Part shown: piece after piece, positions 1-5,623 of the stretch
Layout: each line of letters starts with the position of its first letter
Position numbering within the stretch: the stretch's first letter is position 1
Source of the DNA: Bacteroidota bacterium
GTDB lineage: Bacteria > Bacteroidota > Ignavibacteria > Ignavibacteriales > Melioribacteraceae
Assembly (NCBI GenBank): GCA_023447335.1
Contig: JAEXOD010000027.1
Coordinates: forward strand, 1 to 9,201
Reading direction: 5' to 3'
Length of the DNA: 9,201 nt
Translations under genes and position numbers: made by a program
Notes under the pieces: generated by a model
Databases searched by the model: none
The model's input: the letters and a program-made list of their open reading frames with translations, nothing else
Told to the model about the DNA's origin: nothing

Positions 1-236
1 TGTTCCAAGTAACCAATAGTAAATCCGGGGGCAACTACAGTCTCACCGTTAAAATCTTTATCAACACCGGCAAGAATCTTTAACAAAGAACTTTTTCCTG
101 CTCCGTTTAATCCCAATACTCCTATCTTTGCGCCATAAAAATAGCTTAAGTAAATATCTTTTAAAATTGGTTTTTTATCATAATATTTACTTACACCTAT
201 CATCGAGTAAATTATTTTATTCGGTTCTAGTGCCAT
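1..236 (-). CDS. ettA: Energy-dependent translational throttle protein EttA (ABC-F ATPase), N-terminal part, cut by window edge
   Basis: EttA is a soluble ABC-F ATPase that binds the ribosomal E site and gates early elongation according to energy state. Only the first 78 residues are in the window. They contain the first nucleotide-binding domain's start: a beta-strand region, then the stretch GAKIGVLGLNGAGKSS (about residues 35-50) with the Walker A loop at 42-49, then AGVDKDFNGE. From memory these closely match the E. coli EttA N-terminus, which has GAKIGVLGLNGAGKS and AGIDKD, and separate it from other ABC-F members. The ATG at 236-234 is preceded by an AAGGGGA ribosome-binding site that overlaps the stop codon of the upstream hydrolase gene, with a 9-nt gap, so it is the last visible gene of a minus-strand operon. 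The second ATPase domain and the linker lie outside the window. Identity is fairly secure; another ABC-F paralogue is the alternative. Confidence 0.87.
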   Translation of the reverse strand, partial: MALEPNKIIYSMIGVSKYYDKKPILKDIYLSYFYGAKIGVLGLNGAGKSSLLKILAGVDKDFNGETVVAPGFTIGYLE

Positions 237-240
237 ATAT

Positions 241-247
241 TCCCCTT
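241..247 (-). promoter_or_regulatory. Ribosome-binding site of ettA, overlapping the upstream stop codon
   Basis: On the minus strand the hydrolase stop TAA (248-246) runs directly into GGGGA, giving TAAGGGGAATAT before the ATG. The AAGGGGA core is purine-rich and lies about 4-5 nt from the start. It fixes the ettA start and suggests translational coupling to the preceding gene. Confidence 0.6.
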
Positions 248-1289
248 AATTATTTAAGTATTTTTCGATTATTTTATTGGCTATTAACATTACTTCCGTA
301 TCTCTGTTGTTTGCCAAAACAACAATAGATAAATGTCTATCGGGATATCTTTGAAATACAGTTCTAAACCCACATGTTTCACCTGTATGATAAAATCTCT
401 TAATTCCCTTAAAACTATCAATATACCATCCAAATCCGTATCCCGTATTTTCCCGGTCAGTATCTATATAAGAAGTATAAATTTCGGATAACGTTTTTTG
501 TGATACTAAATTTTCGGTATATAAAATATTATCCCATTTCAAAATATCCTTAACAGATGAATAAATTCCTCCGTCTCCCCAAACTGCACTTGTATTACTT
601 TGATCAGAAAAAACAACGTTCCCATTTTCATTTGCATAACCAAAAGCCCTATTTGCTATTTCATTTTCATCTTTTCGATAAGCAACTGAGTTATTCATCC
701 CTATGGGTTTAAAAATTCTTTCATAACAGAAATCCGAATACTTCATCCCGCTAAGTTTTTCTACAATCATAGCAAGTAATGCATAGGCAGTATTGCTATA
801 TCGATAATCCGTTCCCGGTTCAAAATAGGTTGAATCAATACTCATCATTATTTTTAGCACATCGCTATCTAACACTTGATAAGATTCGTCAGTTAACAAA
901 TCTTCATAATCAATTAAACCGCTGGTATGTGTTAGTAAATGTTTAATGGAAATTTTTTTACCGTATGAAGGGAATTCGGGAAAAATGTCAACCAAACAGT
1001 TATCCAAGGCTAACTTACCTTCATCACGTAAAAGCATAATGCACATCGCCGTAAATTGCTTTGAAAATGAAGCAAGTCTAAAATTTGTAGAATCGGTAAT
1101 TATTGTTTTGTTTTCCAAATCAGCATAACCGTTACTAGCATAATAAATAATCTTTCCGTCTTTGAATACTCCGATAGATATGCCGGAGGTATTATCAAAT
1201 TGTTTTAAAATATCATTGTCTTGAGCAAACATACTAACTCCGAATAAATTCAACAATATCAGAATTCCGACAAATAGTTTTGATCTCAT
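246..1289 (-). CDS. Exported serine hydrolase of the beta-lactamase class C / PBP4* / esterase EstB superfamily
   Basis: A 347-residue serine hydrolase with an N-terminal signal peptide (hydrophobic stretch about 5-20, likely cleavage after FAQ), so it acts in the periplasm or at the envelope. The three superfamily motifs are visible: SxxK as SFSK at 74-77 (Ser74 nucleophile, Lys77 base), YxN as YSN at 164-166, and the third motif as HTG at 301-303 in place of KTG. The LLTHTSGL block (118-125) and the EPGTDYRYSN context are typical of this family. HTG is common in the PBP4*/EstB-like members, which are more often peptidases or esterases than antibiotic-destroying beta-lactamases, so the substrate is unknown and no resistance claim is made. 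The start overlaps the end of the upstream phosphatase gene by 4 nt (ATGA arrangement), and ettA follows after 9 nt, so the three are probably co-transcribed. Confidence 0.9.
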   Translation of the reverse strand: MRSKLFVGILILLNLFGVSMFAQDNDILKQFDNTSGISIGVFKDGKIIYYASNGYADLENKTIITDSTNFRLASFSKQFTAMCIMLLRDEGKLALDNCLVDIFPEFPSYGKKISIKHLLTHTSGLIDYEDLLTDESYQVLDSDVLKIMMSIDSTYFEPGTDYRYSNTAYALLAMIVEKLSGMKYSDFCYERIFKPIGMNNSVAYRKDENEIANRAFGYANENGNVVFSDQSNTSAVWGDGGIYSSVKDILKWDNILYTENLVSQKTLSEIYTSYIDTDRENTGYGFGWYIDSFKGIKRFYHTGETCGFRTVFQRYPDRHLSIVVLANNRDTEVMLIANKIIEKYLNN

Positions 1290-1930
1290 AAATTAATCAT
1301 CTCGTCAGTTGTAATTTCACTTAAATTTTTAATTACTTTTTCTGCTTTCGTAAGTCTATCACTTGTACCGATTCCCAAAGCTTTCATGCCTGCAGCATGA
1401 GCCGCTTCAACACCGGCTACAGCATCTTCAACAACCAAACATTCATAATTTTTTAGCCCTAACCTCTCGGCGGTCAACAAAAAAACTTCGGGATCAGGTT
1501 TTGAATTTTTTATATCATAACCATCTGAAATAACATCAATATAACAATCTAGCTTTACTTTATTTATTATTGTTTTTGCATTACGGCTATTACTGCCTAC
1601 ACCAATTTTAATTCCTTTTTCTCTTAATTCCTTAAGTCTTTCTACCGTACCGGGCATTATTACGGAATCATCAACATCTTCTAAAGATTTTGCAAAGTAC
1701 TCATTTTTTCTCCTAGCAATCTCAGCTTTATCTTCTTGCGTATAAACTTTTTTAGAGTGTGCAAGTAAAATATCAACACATTCCATTCTACCAACCCCTC
1801 GAAAGTTATTATTCATTTCCCAAGTAAAATGAATTCCTTCCTCCTCAGATATTTTTACCCAACTTTTATAATGATATTCATCAGTAGTAACTAAAACTCC
1901 GTCAAGGTCAAATATAATACCTTTATTCAT
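1286..1930 (-). CDS. pgmB: Beta-phosphoglucomutase-like HAD-superfamily enzyme
   Basis: A 214-residue cytosolic HAD subfamily I enzyme. Beta-phosphoglucomutase converts beta-glucose-1-phosphate to glucose-6-phosphate after phosphorolysis of maltose, trehalose or similar disaccharides. The residues match the Lactococcus enzyme very well: Asp8 nucleophile and Asp10 acid/base in FDLDGV, Thr16, His20 (EYHYKSW), Arg48 in FRGVGR, Ser113 in GSNSRN, Lys144 in SKPDPEVF, and Glu168-Asp169 in VVEDAVAGVEAA binding Mg2+. Thr16, His20 and the cap-domain FRGVGR motif separate mutases from generic phosphoglycolate-type phosphatases, which is why I favour the mutase. The ATG at 1930 has a good ribosome-binding site (GGAG, 5 nt spacer). 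It is the first gene of the minus-strand operon with the serine hydrolase and ettA. No sugar phosphorylase is nearby, so the pathway partner would have to be elsewhere. A phosphatase of the same fold remains possible. Confidence 0.85.
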   Translation of the reverse strand: MNKGIIFDLDGVLVTTDEYHYKSWVKISEEEGIHFTWEMNNNFRGVGRMECVDILLAHSKKVYTQEDKAEIARRKNEYFAKSLEDVDDSVIMPGTVERLKELREKGIKIGVGSNSRNAKTIINKVKLDCYIDVISDGYDIKNSKPDPEVFLLTAERLGLKNYECLVVEDAVAGVEAAHAAGMKALGIGTSDRLTKAEKVIKNLSEITTDEMINL

Positions 1931-2028
1931 TTAATCTCCAAATTTATCAAAAATTTAAACTTTAAATATATTAATTATTTTGGAATTTTTTTTAACATTA
2001 TAAAGTTACAATTATAAAAAGAGTTAAC
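1931..2028. promoter_or_regulatory. Divergent intergenic region, presumed promoters for pgmB operon (-) and thioredoxin gene (+)
   Basis: 98 bp of very AT-rich DNA between two outward-facing genes, so promoters for both must lie here or further inside. On the minus strand TATAAT occurs exactly at 2002-1997 and 2016-2011; on the plus strand the same sites read ATTATAAA. I find no convincing -35 for either. TTAAC (1992-1996) and GTTAA (2023-2027) form a spaced inverted pair around the two ATTATAAA copies, just before the plus-strand ATG. On the minus strand TAAATTTG matches TAnnTTTG but sits too close to the pgmB start. A promoter region is required by geometry; the exact elements are guesses. 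Confidence 0.35.
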
Positions 2029-2631
2029 ATGAAAAAATTTTTAGTTGATAAAATACCTAATAATGGTCATAAATATTCCGATTTTGTTGAGTTAATTAAA
2101 CAAAAAATTGAAAGTACTGACATATCAAACTTTAATGAAGAAGAACTACATTTATTTAATTATACTAAATTAAATTTCCAAAGAATGACAAGAATTGATA
2201 AGACGTATAATGTTTCGTCAGAATTAGAATACTTAATTCAAAAAATAGATTATAATCAATTATGGATGGTTTTAACTGAAGATTGGTGTGGCGATAGCGC
2301 TCAAAACTTACCTTATATCAATAAAATTGCTTCTATAAATCCAAATATAAGATTACGAATCTTAGAAAGAGATAAGCATTTAGATATAATGGATCAATAC
2401 TTAACTAACGGTAAATCCCGAAGCATTCCTAAACTCGTTGCATTTAATAATAACGGAGATGAATTATTTGTTTGGGGACCCCGTCCTAAAGAAGCAGAAG
2501 AATTACTTCAAAAATTAAAAGACGAAGGTTTACAAAAAGAAATATTTGTCGAAAAATTACATCTATGGTATGGAAGAAATAGAGGAAAAGCTTTAGAAAA
2601 TGAGTTTACCGAGATTTTTAAAAAACTTTAA
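2029..2631 (+). CDS. Thioredoxin-fold family protein (Thioredoxin_9 type) with single active-site Cys
   Basis: A 200-residue cytosolic protein without signal peptide. An N-terminal helical part (about 1-70) precedes a thioredoxin-like domain (about 75-170). The active-site segment is EDWCGDS (84-90): Cys87 is present, but the second position of the usual CxxC is Ser90, giving C-G-D-S. The cis-proline loop follows as RSIPKLVAF (Pro134). The whole resembles the 'thioredoxin family protein' group (Pfam Thioredoxin_9) common in Firmicutes and Bacteroidota, whose biochemical role is not established. A lone Cys suggests a monothiol or thiol-binding role rather than classic disulfide reduction; that is inference. 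The ATG is preceded by AAGAG with a 5-nt spacer. The gene is monocistronic, and its stop codon overlaps that of the convergent MORN/TonB_C gene. Confidence 0.88.
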   Translation: MKKFLVDKIPNNGHKYSDFVELIKQKIESTDISNFNEEELHLFNYTKLNFQRMTRIDKTYNVSSELEYLIQKIDYNQLWMVLTEDWCGDSAQNLPYINKIASINPNIRLRILERDKHLDIMDQYLTNGKSRSIPKLVAFNNNGDELFVWGPRPKEAEELLQKLKDEGLQKEIFVEKLHLWYGRNRGKALENEFTEIFKKL

Positions 2632-3863
2632 TTTTCTTCTCTGATTGGAATTGTAATTTTAACATCACACCTTACTTTTTGACCGTTAATTTCACCCGGT
2701 ATAAAGTGTGTATCTAAAATTGCAACTTCAACAGCTTCATCTGCTCCGTGACCAAGTTTTTTAAGCACTTTAGTATCACGTACGTTTCCGTATTCATCAA
2801 CAGTTGCAAGAACAACTACATCACCGGAAAGTTTTAATCTTTTAACGGTTTTGGGAACCGTTAAATGTTCTAAGATTTTACCCCAGCCACCCACAGGAAT
2901 AGGACAAGTTGAAACATCGCAAGAAATTCTGTTTTTTATATATAAAGCAGTAGTATCAACTTCATTGCTTGTATTTACAATAACAGCAGTAGAAACATTT
3001 TGAGTATCTATTCTTGAAATATTAATATTGCTTGTTTCGGAAGTTTTTTCGGTATTAATAATATTCGTCATTTCATTCTGAATTTCTTTTTCGTCTTTTT
3101 TCGCAATTGTTAAAATTGATTTTTCGTTTAATCTAAATTCAACCTTAATCGTAACATCAGACTCAACAATACTACCTTTATCTGTACCCGGGATAAATCG
3201 AGTTTTTTTAATTGCATCTATTGCTGCCTCATCACATCCCAGTCCTATACCGCTAACAATCTTAAATGCAATCGCGTTTCCTTCAGTATTTATTGTAGCA
3301 ATTACAACTACAATTCCCTCTAAACCATATAGTTTTGCGTGTTCGGGATAAACAAGTTTATCTTGAATAGCCTGCATCCCTCCGATAGGAACAGGACAAA
3401 TTTCAATCGTGCAGATAAATCTTTCTTCTTTTAATTCCTTCTGGATTTGTCTATTTCCTCTTTTATATGCATCGATTGGGGCTTGATAACTTTCATCATA
3501 AGAAATTAAAATAGTTTTAGTAAGTTTTCCTGATTCATAATTTCTTACTTCTTTTAGACCTCCGTTTTCAAAATATTCTTTATACAAGCCATCTCGTATG
3601 CCATTATTAAAATATATCTCCTCTTTTAATAATCCGGTCTCAAAATATTCACGCTGCCAACCGTTAAGTTTTCCGTTATCATATGTTTTCTCAGACATTA
3701 AGTTGCCGTTTTCGTAATACCAAAATGAAGTGCCTTCTAAAACATTATTTACATAAGACATCTCATATTTTATCTTACCTTTACCAAAATAGCTCTTTAT
3801 TATACCGTTTTGAGCAAACAAATTAGATACAAATAGAAAAACAAGAATCAAATATTTATACAT
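2628..3863 (-). CDS. Exported protein with four MORN-like repeats and two TonB C-terminal domains
   Basis: A 411-residue protein. Residues 1-18 look like a signal peptide (hydrophobic LILVFLFVSNLFAQ). Residues about 22-116 hold four 23-24-residue MORN_2/YwqK-like repeats, recognisable by recurring YxxGxL, YFENG and GKLNG/GIRDG pieces. Two TonB_C-like domains follow, about 157-245 and 321-407, separated by a polar Thr/Ser/Asn-rich linker (about 250-310). Each TonB domain begins with the same signature, C-x4-C-P-[VI]-P-[IV]-G-G (Cys151/156 and Cys315/320), and contains DEA followed by a FIPG turn. TonB_C domains normally bind the TonB box of outer-membrane receptors at the end of an inner-membrane-anchored protein; this one lacks the usual proline-rich spanner and appears to be secreted to the periplasm. 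It may be a periplasmic or outer-membrane-associated binding protein rather than a true energy transducer. It is transcribed alone; I see no good Shine-Dalgarno before the ATG. Confidence 0.88.
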   Translation of the reverse strand: MYKYLILVFLFVSNLFAQNGIIKSYFGKGKIKYEMSYVNNVLEGTSFWYYENGNLMSEKTYDNGKLNGWQREYFETGLLKEEIYFNNGIRDGLYKEYFENGGLKEVRNYESGKLTKTILISYDESYQAPIDAYKRGNRQIQKELKEERFICTIEICPVPIGGMQAIQDKLVYPEHAKLYGLEGIVVVIATINTEGNAIAFKIVSGIGLGCDEAAIDAIKKTRFIPGTDKGSIVESDVTIKVEFRLNEKSILTIAKKDEKEIQNEMTNIINTEKTSETSNINISRIDTQNVSTAVIVNTSNEVDTTALYIKNRISCDVSTCPIPVGGWGKILEHLTVPKTVKRLKLSGDVVVLATVDEYGNVRDTKVLKKLGHGADEAVEVAILDTHFIPGEINGQKVRCDVKITIPIREEN

Positions 3864-4054
3864 AATAACCGAGTTAAATAAAAATTAGCTTATAAAAGTA
3901 AAAAAAATATTACATTTAATTAAATTTTTTTTTACATTTGTAGGCTATTACAAAAAAAATTCCGAAAATGATTTTTTAATTAAAATTAATTGTTGTAATT
4001 TTCTGTAAAATTATATATATTAATGATTTACGTTTAATAATTTAAGGTTTTAGA
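3864..4054. promoter_or_regulatory. Divergent intergenic region upstream of the HU operon (+) and the MORN/TonB_C gene (-)
   Basis: 191 bp with homopolymer A/T runs, separating two outward-facing genes. On the plus strand TACATTTG at 3933-3940 is an exact match to the Bacteroidota -7 consensus TAnnTTTG but lacks a TTTG element at the expected distance upstream. A second candidate is described separately at 3993-4021. On the minus strand I see only a near match, TACTTTTA, upstream of the TonB_C gene. No RNA gene or riboswitch structure was recognised. Confidence 0.5.
3993..4021 (+). promoter_or_regulatory. Candidate sigma70-like promoter for the HU-TPR-COX24-tRNA cluster
   Basis: TTGTAA (3993-3998) and TATATT (4016-4021) are separated by exactly 17 bp, and the start codon of the HU gene is 33 bp further on, which gives a leader of about 25 nt. 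The alternative element TACATTTG at 3933-3940 would give a leader of over 100 nt. AT-richness makes chance matches likely, so this is a candidate only. Confidence 0.35.
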
Positions 4055-4363
4055 ATGACCAAAGCTGAAATTGTAGAACAAGTTGCAAGTGGAACAGGCT
4101 TAACACGTATTGAAACAGAAGCCGTTATTGAAGGATTTATGGATACTGTTATTGAAGCTTTAAGCAACGGAAATAGAATAGAAATTAGAGGATTCGGTAG
4201 TTTTAAAGTTAAAAAGAAAAACGGAAGAATTGCGCGTAACCCTCGTACCGGTGAAACAGTTAATGTAGATGACCATTTTGTACCTGTTTTTAAATTTTCA
4301 CGTGAATTTAAAGATCAAGTAAATGAAGGTAATCAAAAATTACAGAAAGGCGAAGATTCTTAA
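4055..4363 (+). CDS. HU/IHF-family histone-like DNA-binding protein
   Basis: A 102-residue nucleoid protein that bends DNA non-specifically or semi-specifically as a dimer. The fold is complete: the helical dimerisation part (1-40), then the signature IRGFGSFKVKKKNGRIARNP with GFGSF at 46-50, and the minor-groove arm carrying RNPRTGE (61-67) with the intercalating Pro63. After the C-terminal helix (KFSREFKDQ) there is a short polar tail of about 12 residues beyond the usual 90-residue HU. A homodimeric HU is more likely than IHF, but alpha or beta IHF cannot be excluded by eye. A weak AAGG lies 7 nt before the ATG. The stop codon overlaps the start of the TPR gene by 1 nt (TAATG), so the two are translationally coupled. 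HU is the first gene of a cluster that ends at the terminator near 5248. Confidence 0.95.
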   Translation: MTKAEIVEQVASGTGLTRIETEAVIEGFMDTVIEALSNGNRIEIRGFGSFKVKKKNGRIARNPRTGETVNVDDHFVPVFKFSREFKDQVNEGNQKLQKGEDS

Positions 4364-4983
4364 TGTCAAACAACAAAGACATAAAGATTAAAAAGACTCC
4401 CCTTTTAGCAAATAAGTTAAGCAATACTAAATTATTATATTTTGTTCTTTTTTTATTGGCAATCGGATTTATTATTTTAGCTGCTTCGGGTATTTTTGAA
4501 ACACCGCGTATTACCGGTAATATTAATCAGAATAATATGGCTCAAAACCAATCTAATCCACATGGTTCTGCAGATATGAATATACTTAAGCAGATTAAGG
4601 ATTTAGAAGAGCATCTTAAAACAAACCCTAATGATTTTGAATCAATTTTGAAATTAGGGCATCTATTAAATGATAACGGATTCTTTACAAAGGCGATTGA
4701 AAATTACACCTTGTACCTAAAAAGCAATCCGAAAGAAGCTGATGTTTGGGTAGATATGGGTGTATGTTATTTTAATTTGAATGACTTTGAAAACGCAATT
4801 ATAAATATGGAAAAAGGATTAGAGATAAATCCTAATCATCAAATAGCTTGCTTAAATTTAGGCATAGTTAATTTTAGTGCAGGGAACAAAGAGAAAGCAG
4901 ACTTTTATTGGAATAAAGCTATTAGCATCAACTCCAACAATGAAGTCGGAAATAAAGCAAAACAATTATTAAATTCTAAATAG
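4363..4983 (+). CDS. Membrane-anchored tetratricopeptide-repeat protein
   Basis: A 206-residue protein with a basic N-terminus, one membrane segment (about 24-44, LLYFVLFLLAIGFIILAASG), a polar Asn/Gln-rich linker (50-70), and a C-terminal TPR array (about 75-195). At least three TPR units are visible, centred on KLGHLLNDNGFFTKAIENY, WVDMGVCYFNLNDFENAI and CLNLGIVNFSAGNKEKA. Topology is probably N-in with the TPR domain in the periplasm, by the positive-inside rule. The arrangement resembles the NrfG/CcmI-like TPR anchors used in cytochrome c assembly, but no cytochrome genes are near, so the function is open; TPR modules generally bind other proteins. It is coupled to HU at TAATG, and its stop TAG forms part of the next gene's Shine-Dalgarno. 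Confidence 0.9.
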   Translation: MSNNKDIKIKKTPLLANKLSNTKLLYFVLFLLAIGFIILAASGIFETPRITGNINQNNMAQNQSNPHGSADMNILKQIKDLEEHLKTNPNDFESILKLGHLLNDNGFFTKAIENYTLYLKSNPKEADVWVDMGVCYFNLNDFENAIINMEKGLEINPNHQIACLNLGIVNFSAGNKEKADFYWNKAISINSNNEVGNKAKQLLNSK

Positions 4984-4986
4984 GAG
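4982..4986 (+). promoter_or_regulatory. Shine-Dalgarno AGGAG fused to the TPR stop codon
   Basis: The TPR gene's stop TAG (4981-4983) continues as TAGGAGA, placing AGGAG 7 nt before the ATG at 4994. It is one of the strongest ribosome-binding sites in the window and supports the 31-codon reading frame as a real gene. Confidence 0.75.
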
Positions 4987-4993
4987 ATAGATT

Positions 4994-5089
4994 ATGCCTT
5001 GTGGTAAAAAACGTAAAAGACATAAAATGGCTACTCACAAGAGAAAAAAAAGACTAAGAAAGAACAGACACAAAAAGAAATTAAGATAA
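4994..5089 (+). CDS. AURKAIP1/COX24-domain mini-protein, probable ribosome-associated protein
   Basis: A 31-residue, extremely basic protein: MPCGKKRKRHK at the start, THKRKKRLRKNRH in the middle, ending KKKLR. Over half of its residues are Lys, Arg or His. It matches from memory the tiny 'AURKAIP1/COX24 domain-containing protein' found throughout Bacteroidota and relatives. The related mitochondrial protein AURKAIP1 (mS38) and the mycobacterial bS22 are small-subunit ribosomal proteins that sit in rRNA near the decoding region, so a ribosomal role is likely, though inferred here. AGGAG lies 7 nt before the ATG and fuses to the upstream TPR stop. A tRNA gene follows 19 nt later. The gene is easily missed by automatic callers because of its length. 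Pattern recognition is strong; a database comparison was not possible. Confidence 0.87.
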   Translation: MPCGKKRKRHKMATHKRKKRLRKNRHKKKLR

Positions 5090-5108
5090 CTTTTTAGATT
5101 TTTGTCAA

Positions 5109-5181
5109 GCCATCTTAGCTTAGTCGGTAGAGCAGCTCATTCGTAATGAGCAGGTCGCCGGTTCGATTCCGGCAGATGGCT
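5109..5181 (+). tRNA. tRNA-Thr, anticodon CGT (reads ACG)
   Basis: The full cloverleaf can be folded by eye. The acceptor stem GCCATCT pairs with AGATGGC over seven pairs. The D arm is GCTTAGTCGGTAGAGC. The anticodon stem GCTCA/TGAGC encloses the loop TTCGTAA with anticodon CGT at positions 34-36. The variable loop is AGGTC, and the T arm GCCGG-TTCGATT-CCGGC is perfect. The discriminator base is T and CCA is not encoded, so it must be added by the CCA enzyme. The tRNA lies 19 nt after the COX24-like gene and 21 nt before the terminator hairpin, so it may be processed from the HU operon transcript. Confidence 0.97.
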
Positions 5182-5202
5182 CTACTATATTCTTGATATT
5201 GA

Positions 5203-5248
5203 CCCCAAAAATTATTATTATAGTCTAAATATTTTTTGGGGCTTTTTT
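5203..5248 (+). terminator. Intrinsic terminator after tRNA-Thr
   Basis: The left arm at 5203-5216 (CCCCAAAAA then TATT after one mismatch) pairs with the right arm at 5228-5241 (AATA then TTTTTGGGG), 13 of 14 positions, around an 11-nt loop. C and a run of six T (5243-5248) follow. The stem has only four G-C pairs but a proper T-run. It ends the HU-TPR-COX24-tRNA unit. The next gene's ATG begins on the very next base. Confidence 0.78.
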
Positions 5249-5623
5249 ATGTTTAATAAAAGGATGTTTAAATTAAGCTGGTATTTAGGATGGTTGGGTA
5301 CTTTTAGCTGGTTGTATGGATTTACTGTCTATTTTCTTTTTTTAAATTTAATTATCGGCGCTATTTCTGGTGTCATTTTAAGTTTAATTTCAGTTATTGC
5401 TATATTTTTAACAGCTCCGTGGAAATACCCTAATACTAAATATTATATCCTGCTATCTCCGTGCTTTTTGGTTTTAACTGCATCAATTTTGTGGTTAATT
5501 TATTATTTACAGCCAATAACAAAAGAAGCATTTTCACCATTTTGGTTTAGTTGGGTAATATTTATGATTTTACCTATCATTAGTTTAGGTAACAAAACAT
5601 GGAACGATCATAATATTAACTAA
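5249..5623 (+). CDS. Small multi-spanning membrane protein of unknown function
   Basis: A 124-residue, strongly hydrophobic protein that I do not recognise. There are probably four membrane segments: about 9-27, 30-55, 65-88 and 95-113, with the short loop APWKYPNTKYY between the second and third. Many Trp, Tyr and Phe residues sit at segment ends. The hydrophobic pattern argues for a real gene rather than a chance frame. The start is uncertain. ATG at 5249 directly abuts the terminator T-run, with only GGGG of the hairpin arm as a possible ribosome contact. ATG at 5264 (residue 6) has AAAAGG immediately before it with no spacer. No room exists for a promoter after the terminator, so expression needs read-through or a promoter overlapping the tRNA or hairpin. 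Its 3' end overlaps the convergent methyltransferase gene by 8 nt. Confidence 0.68.
   Translation: MFNKRMFKLSWYLGWLGTFSWLYGFTVYFLFLNLIIGAISGVILSLISVIAIFLTAPWKYPNTKYYILLSPCFLVLTASILWLIYYLQPITKEAFSPFWFSWVIFMILPIISLGNKTWNDHNIN

Noticed and set aside
128..328. Plus-strand open frame of 66 codons
   Set aside because: It lies opposite ettA and the end of the hydrolase gene, has no ribosome-binding site, and its hydrophobic, Leu/Tyr-rich composition is the expected antisense shadow of AT-rich coding sequence.
946..1128. Plus-strand open frame of 60 codons
   Set aside because: It is entirely antisense to the well-supported serine hydrolase, including its SxxK region, with no recognisable protein features.
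246..1289. Calling the serine hydrolase an antibiotic-resistance beta-lactamase
   Set aside because: The third motif is HTG, not KTG, and the superfamily includes many esterases and peptidases; the sequence alone does not support resistance.
3921..3962. T-run and A-run pair (AATTTTTTTT ... AAAAAAAATT) as a terminator or operator
   Set aside because: It lies between divergent genes where no terminator is expected, the inner bases do not pair well, and such runs are common in this AT-rich DNA.
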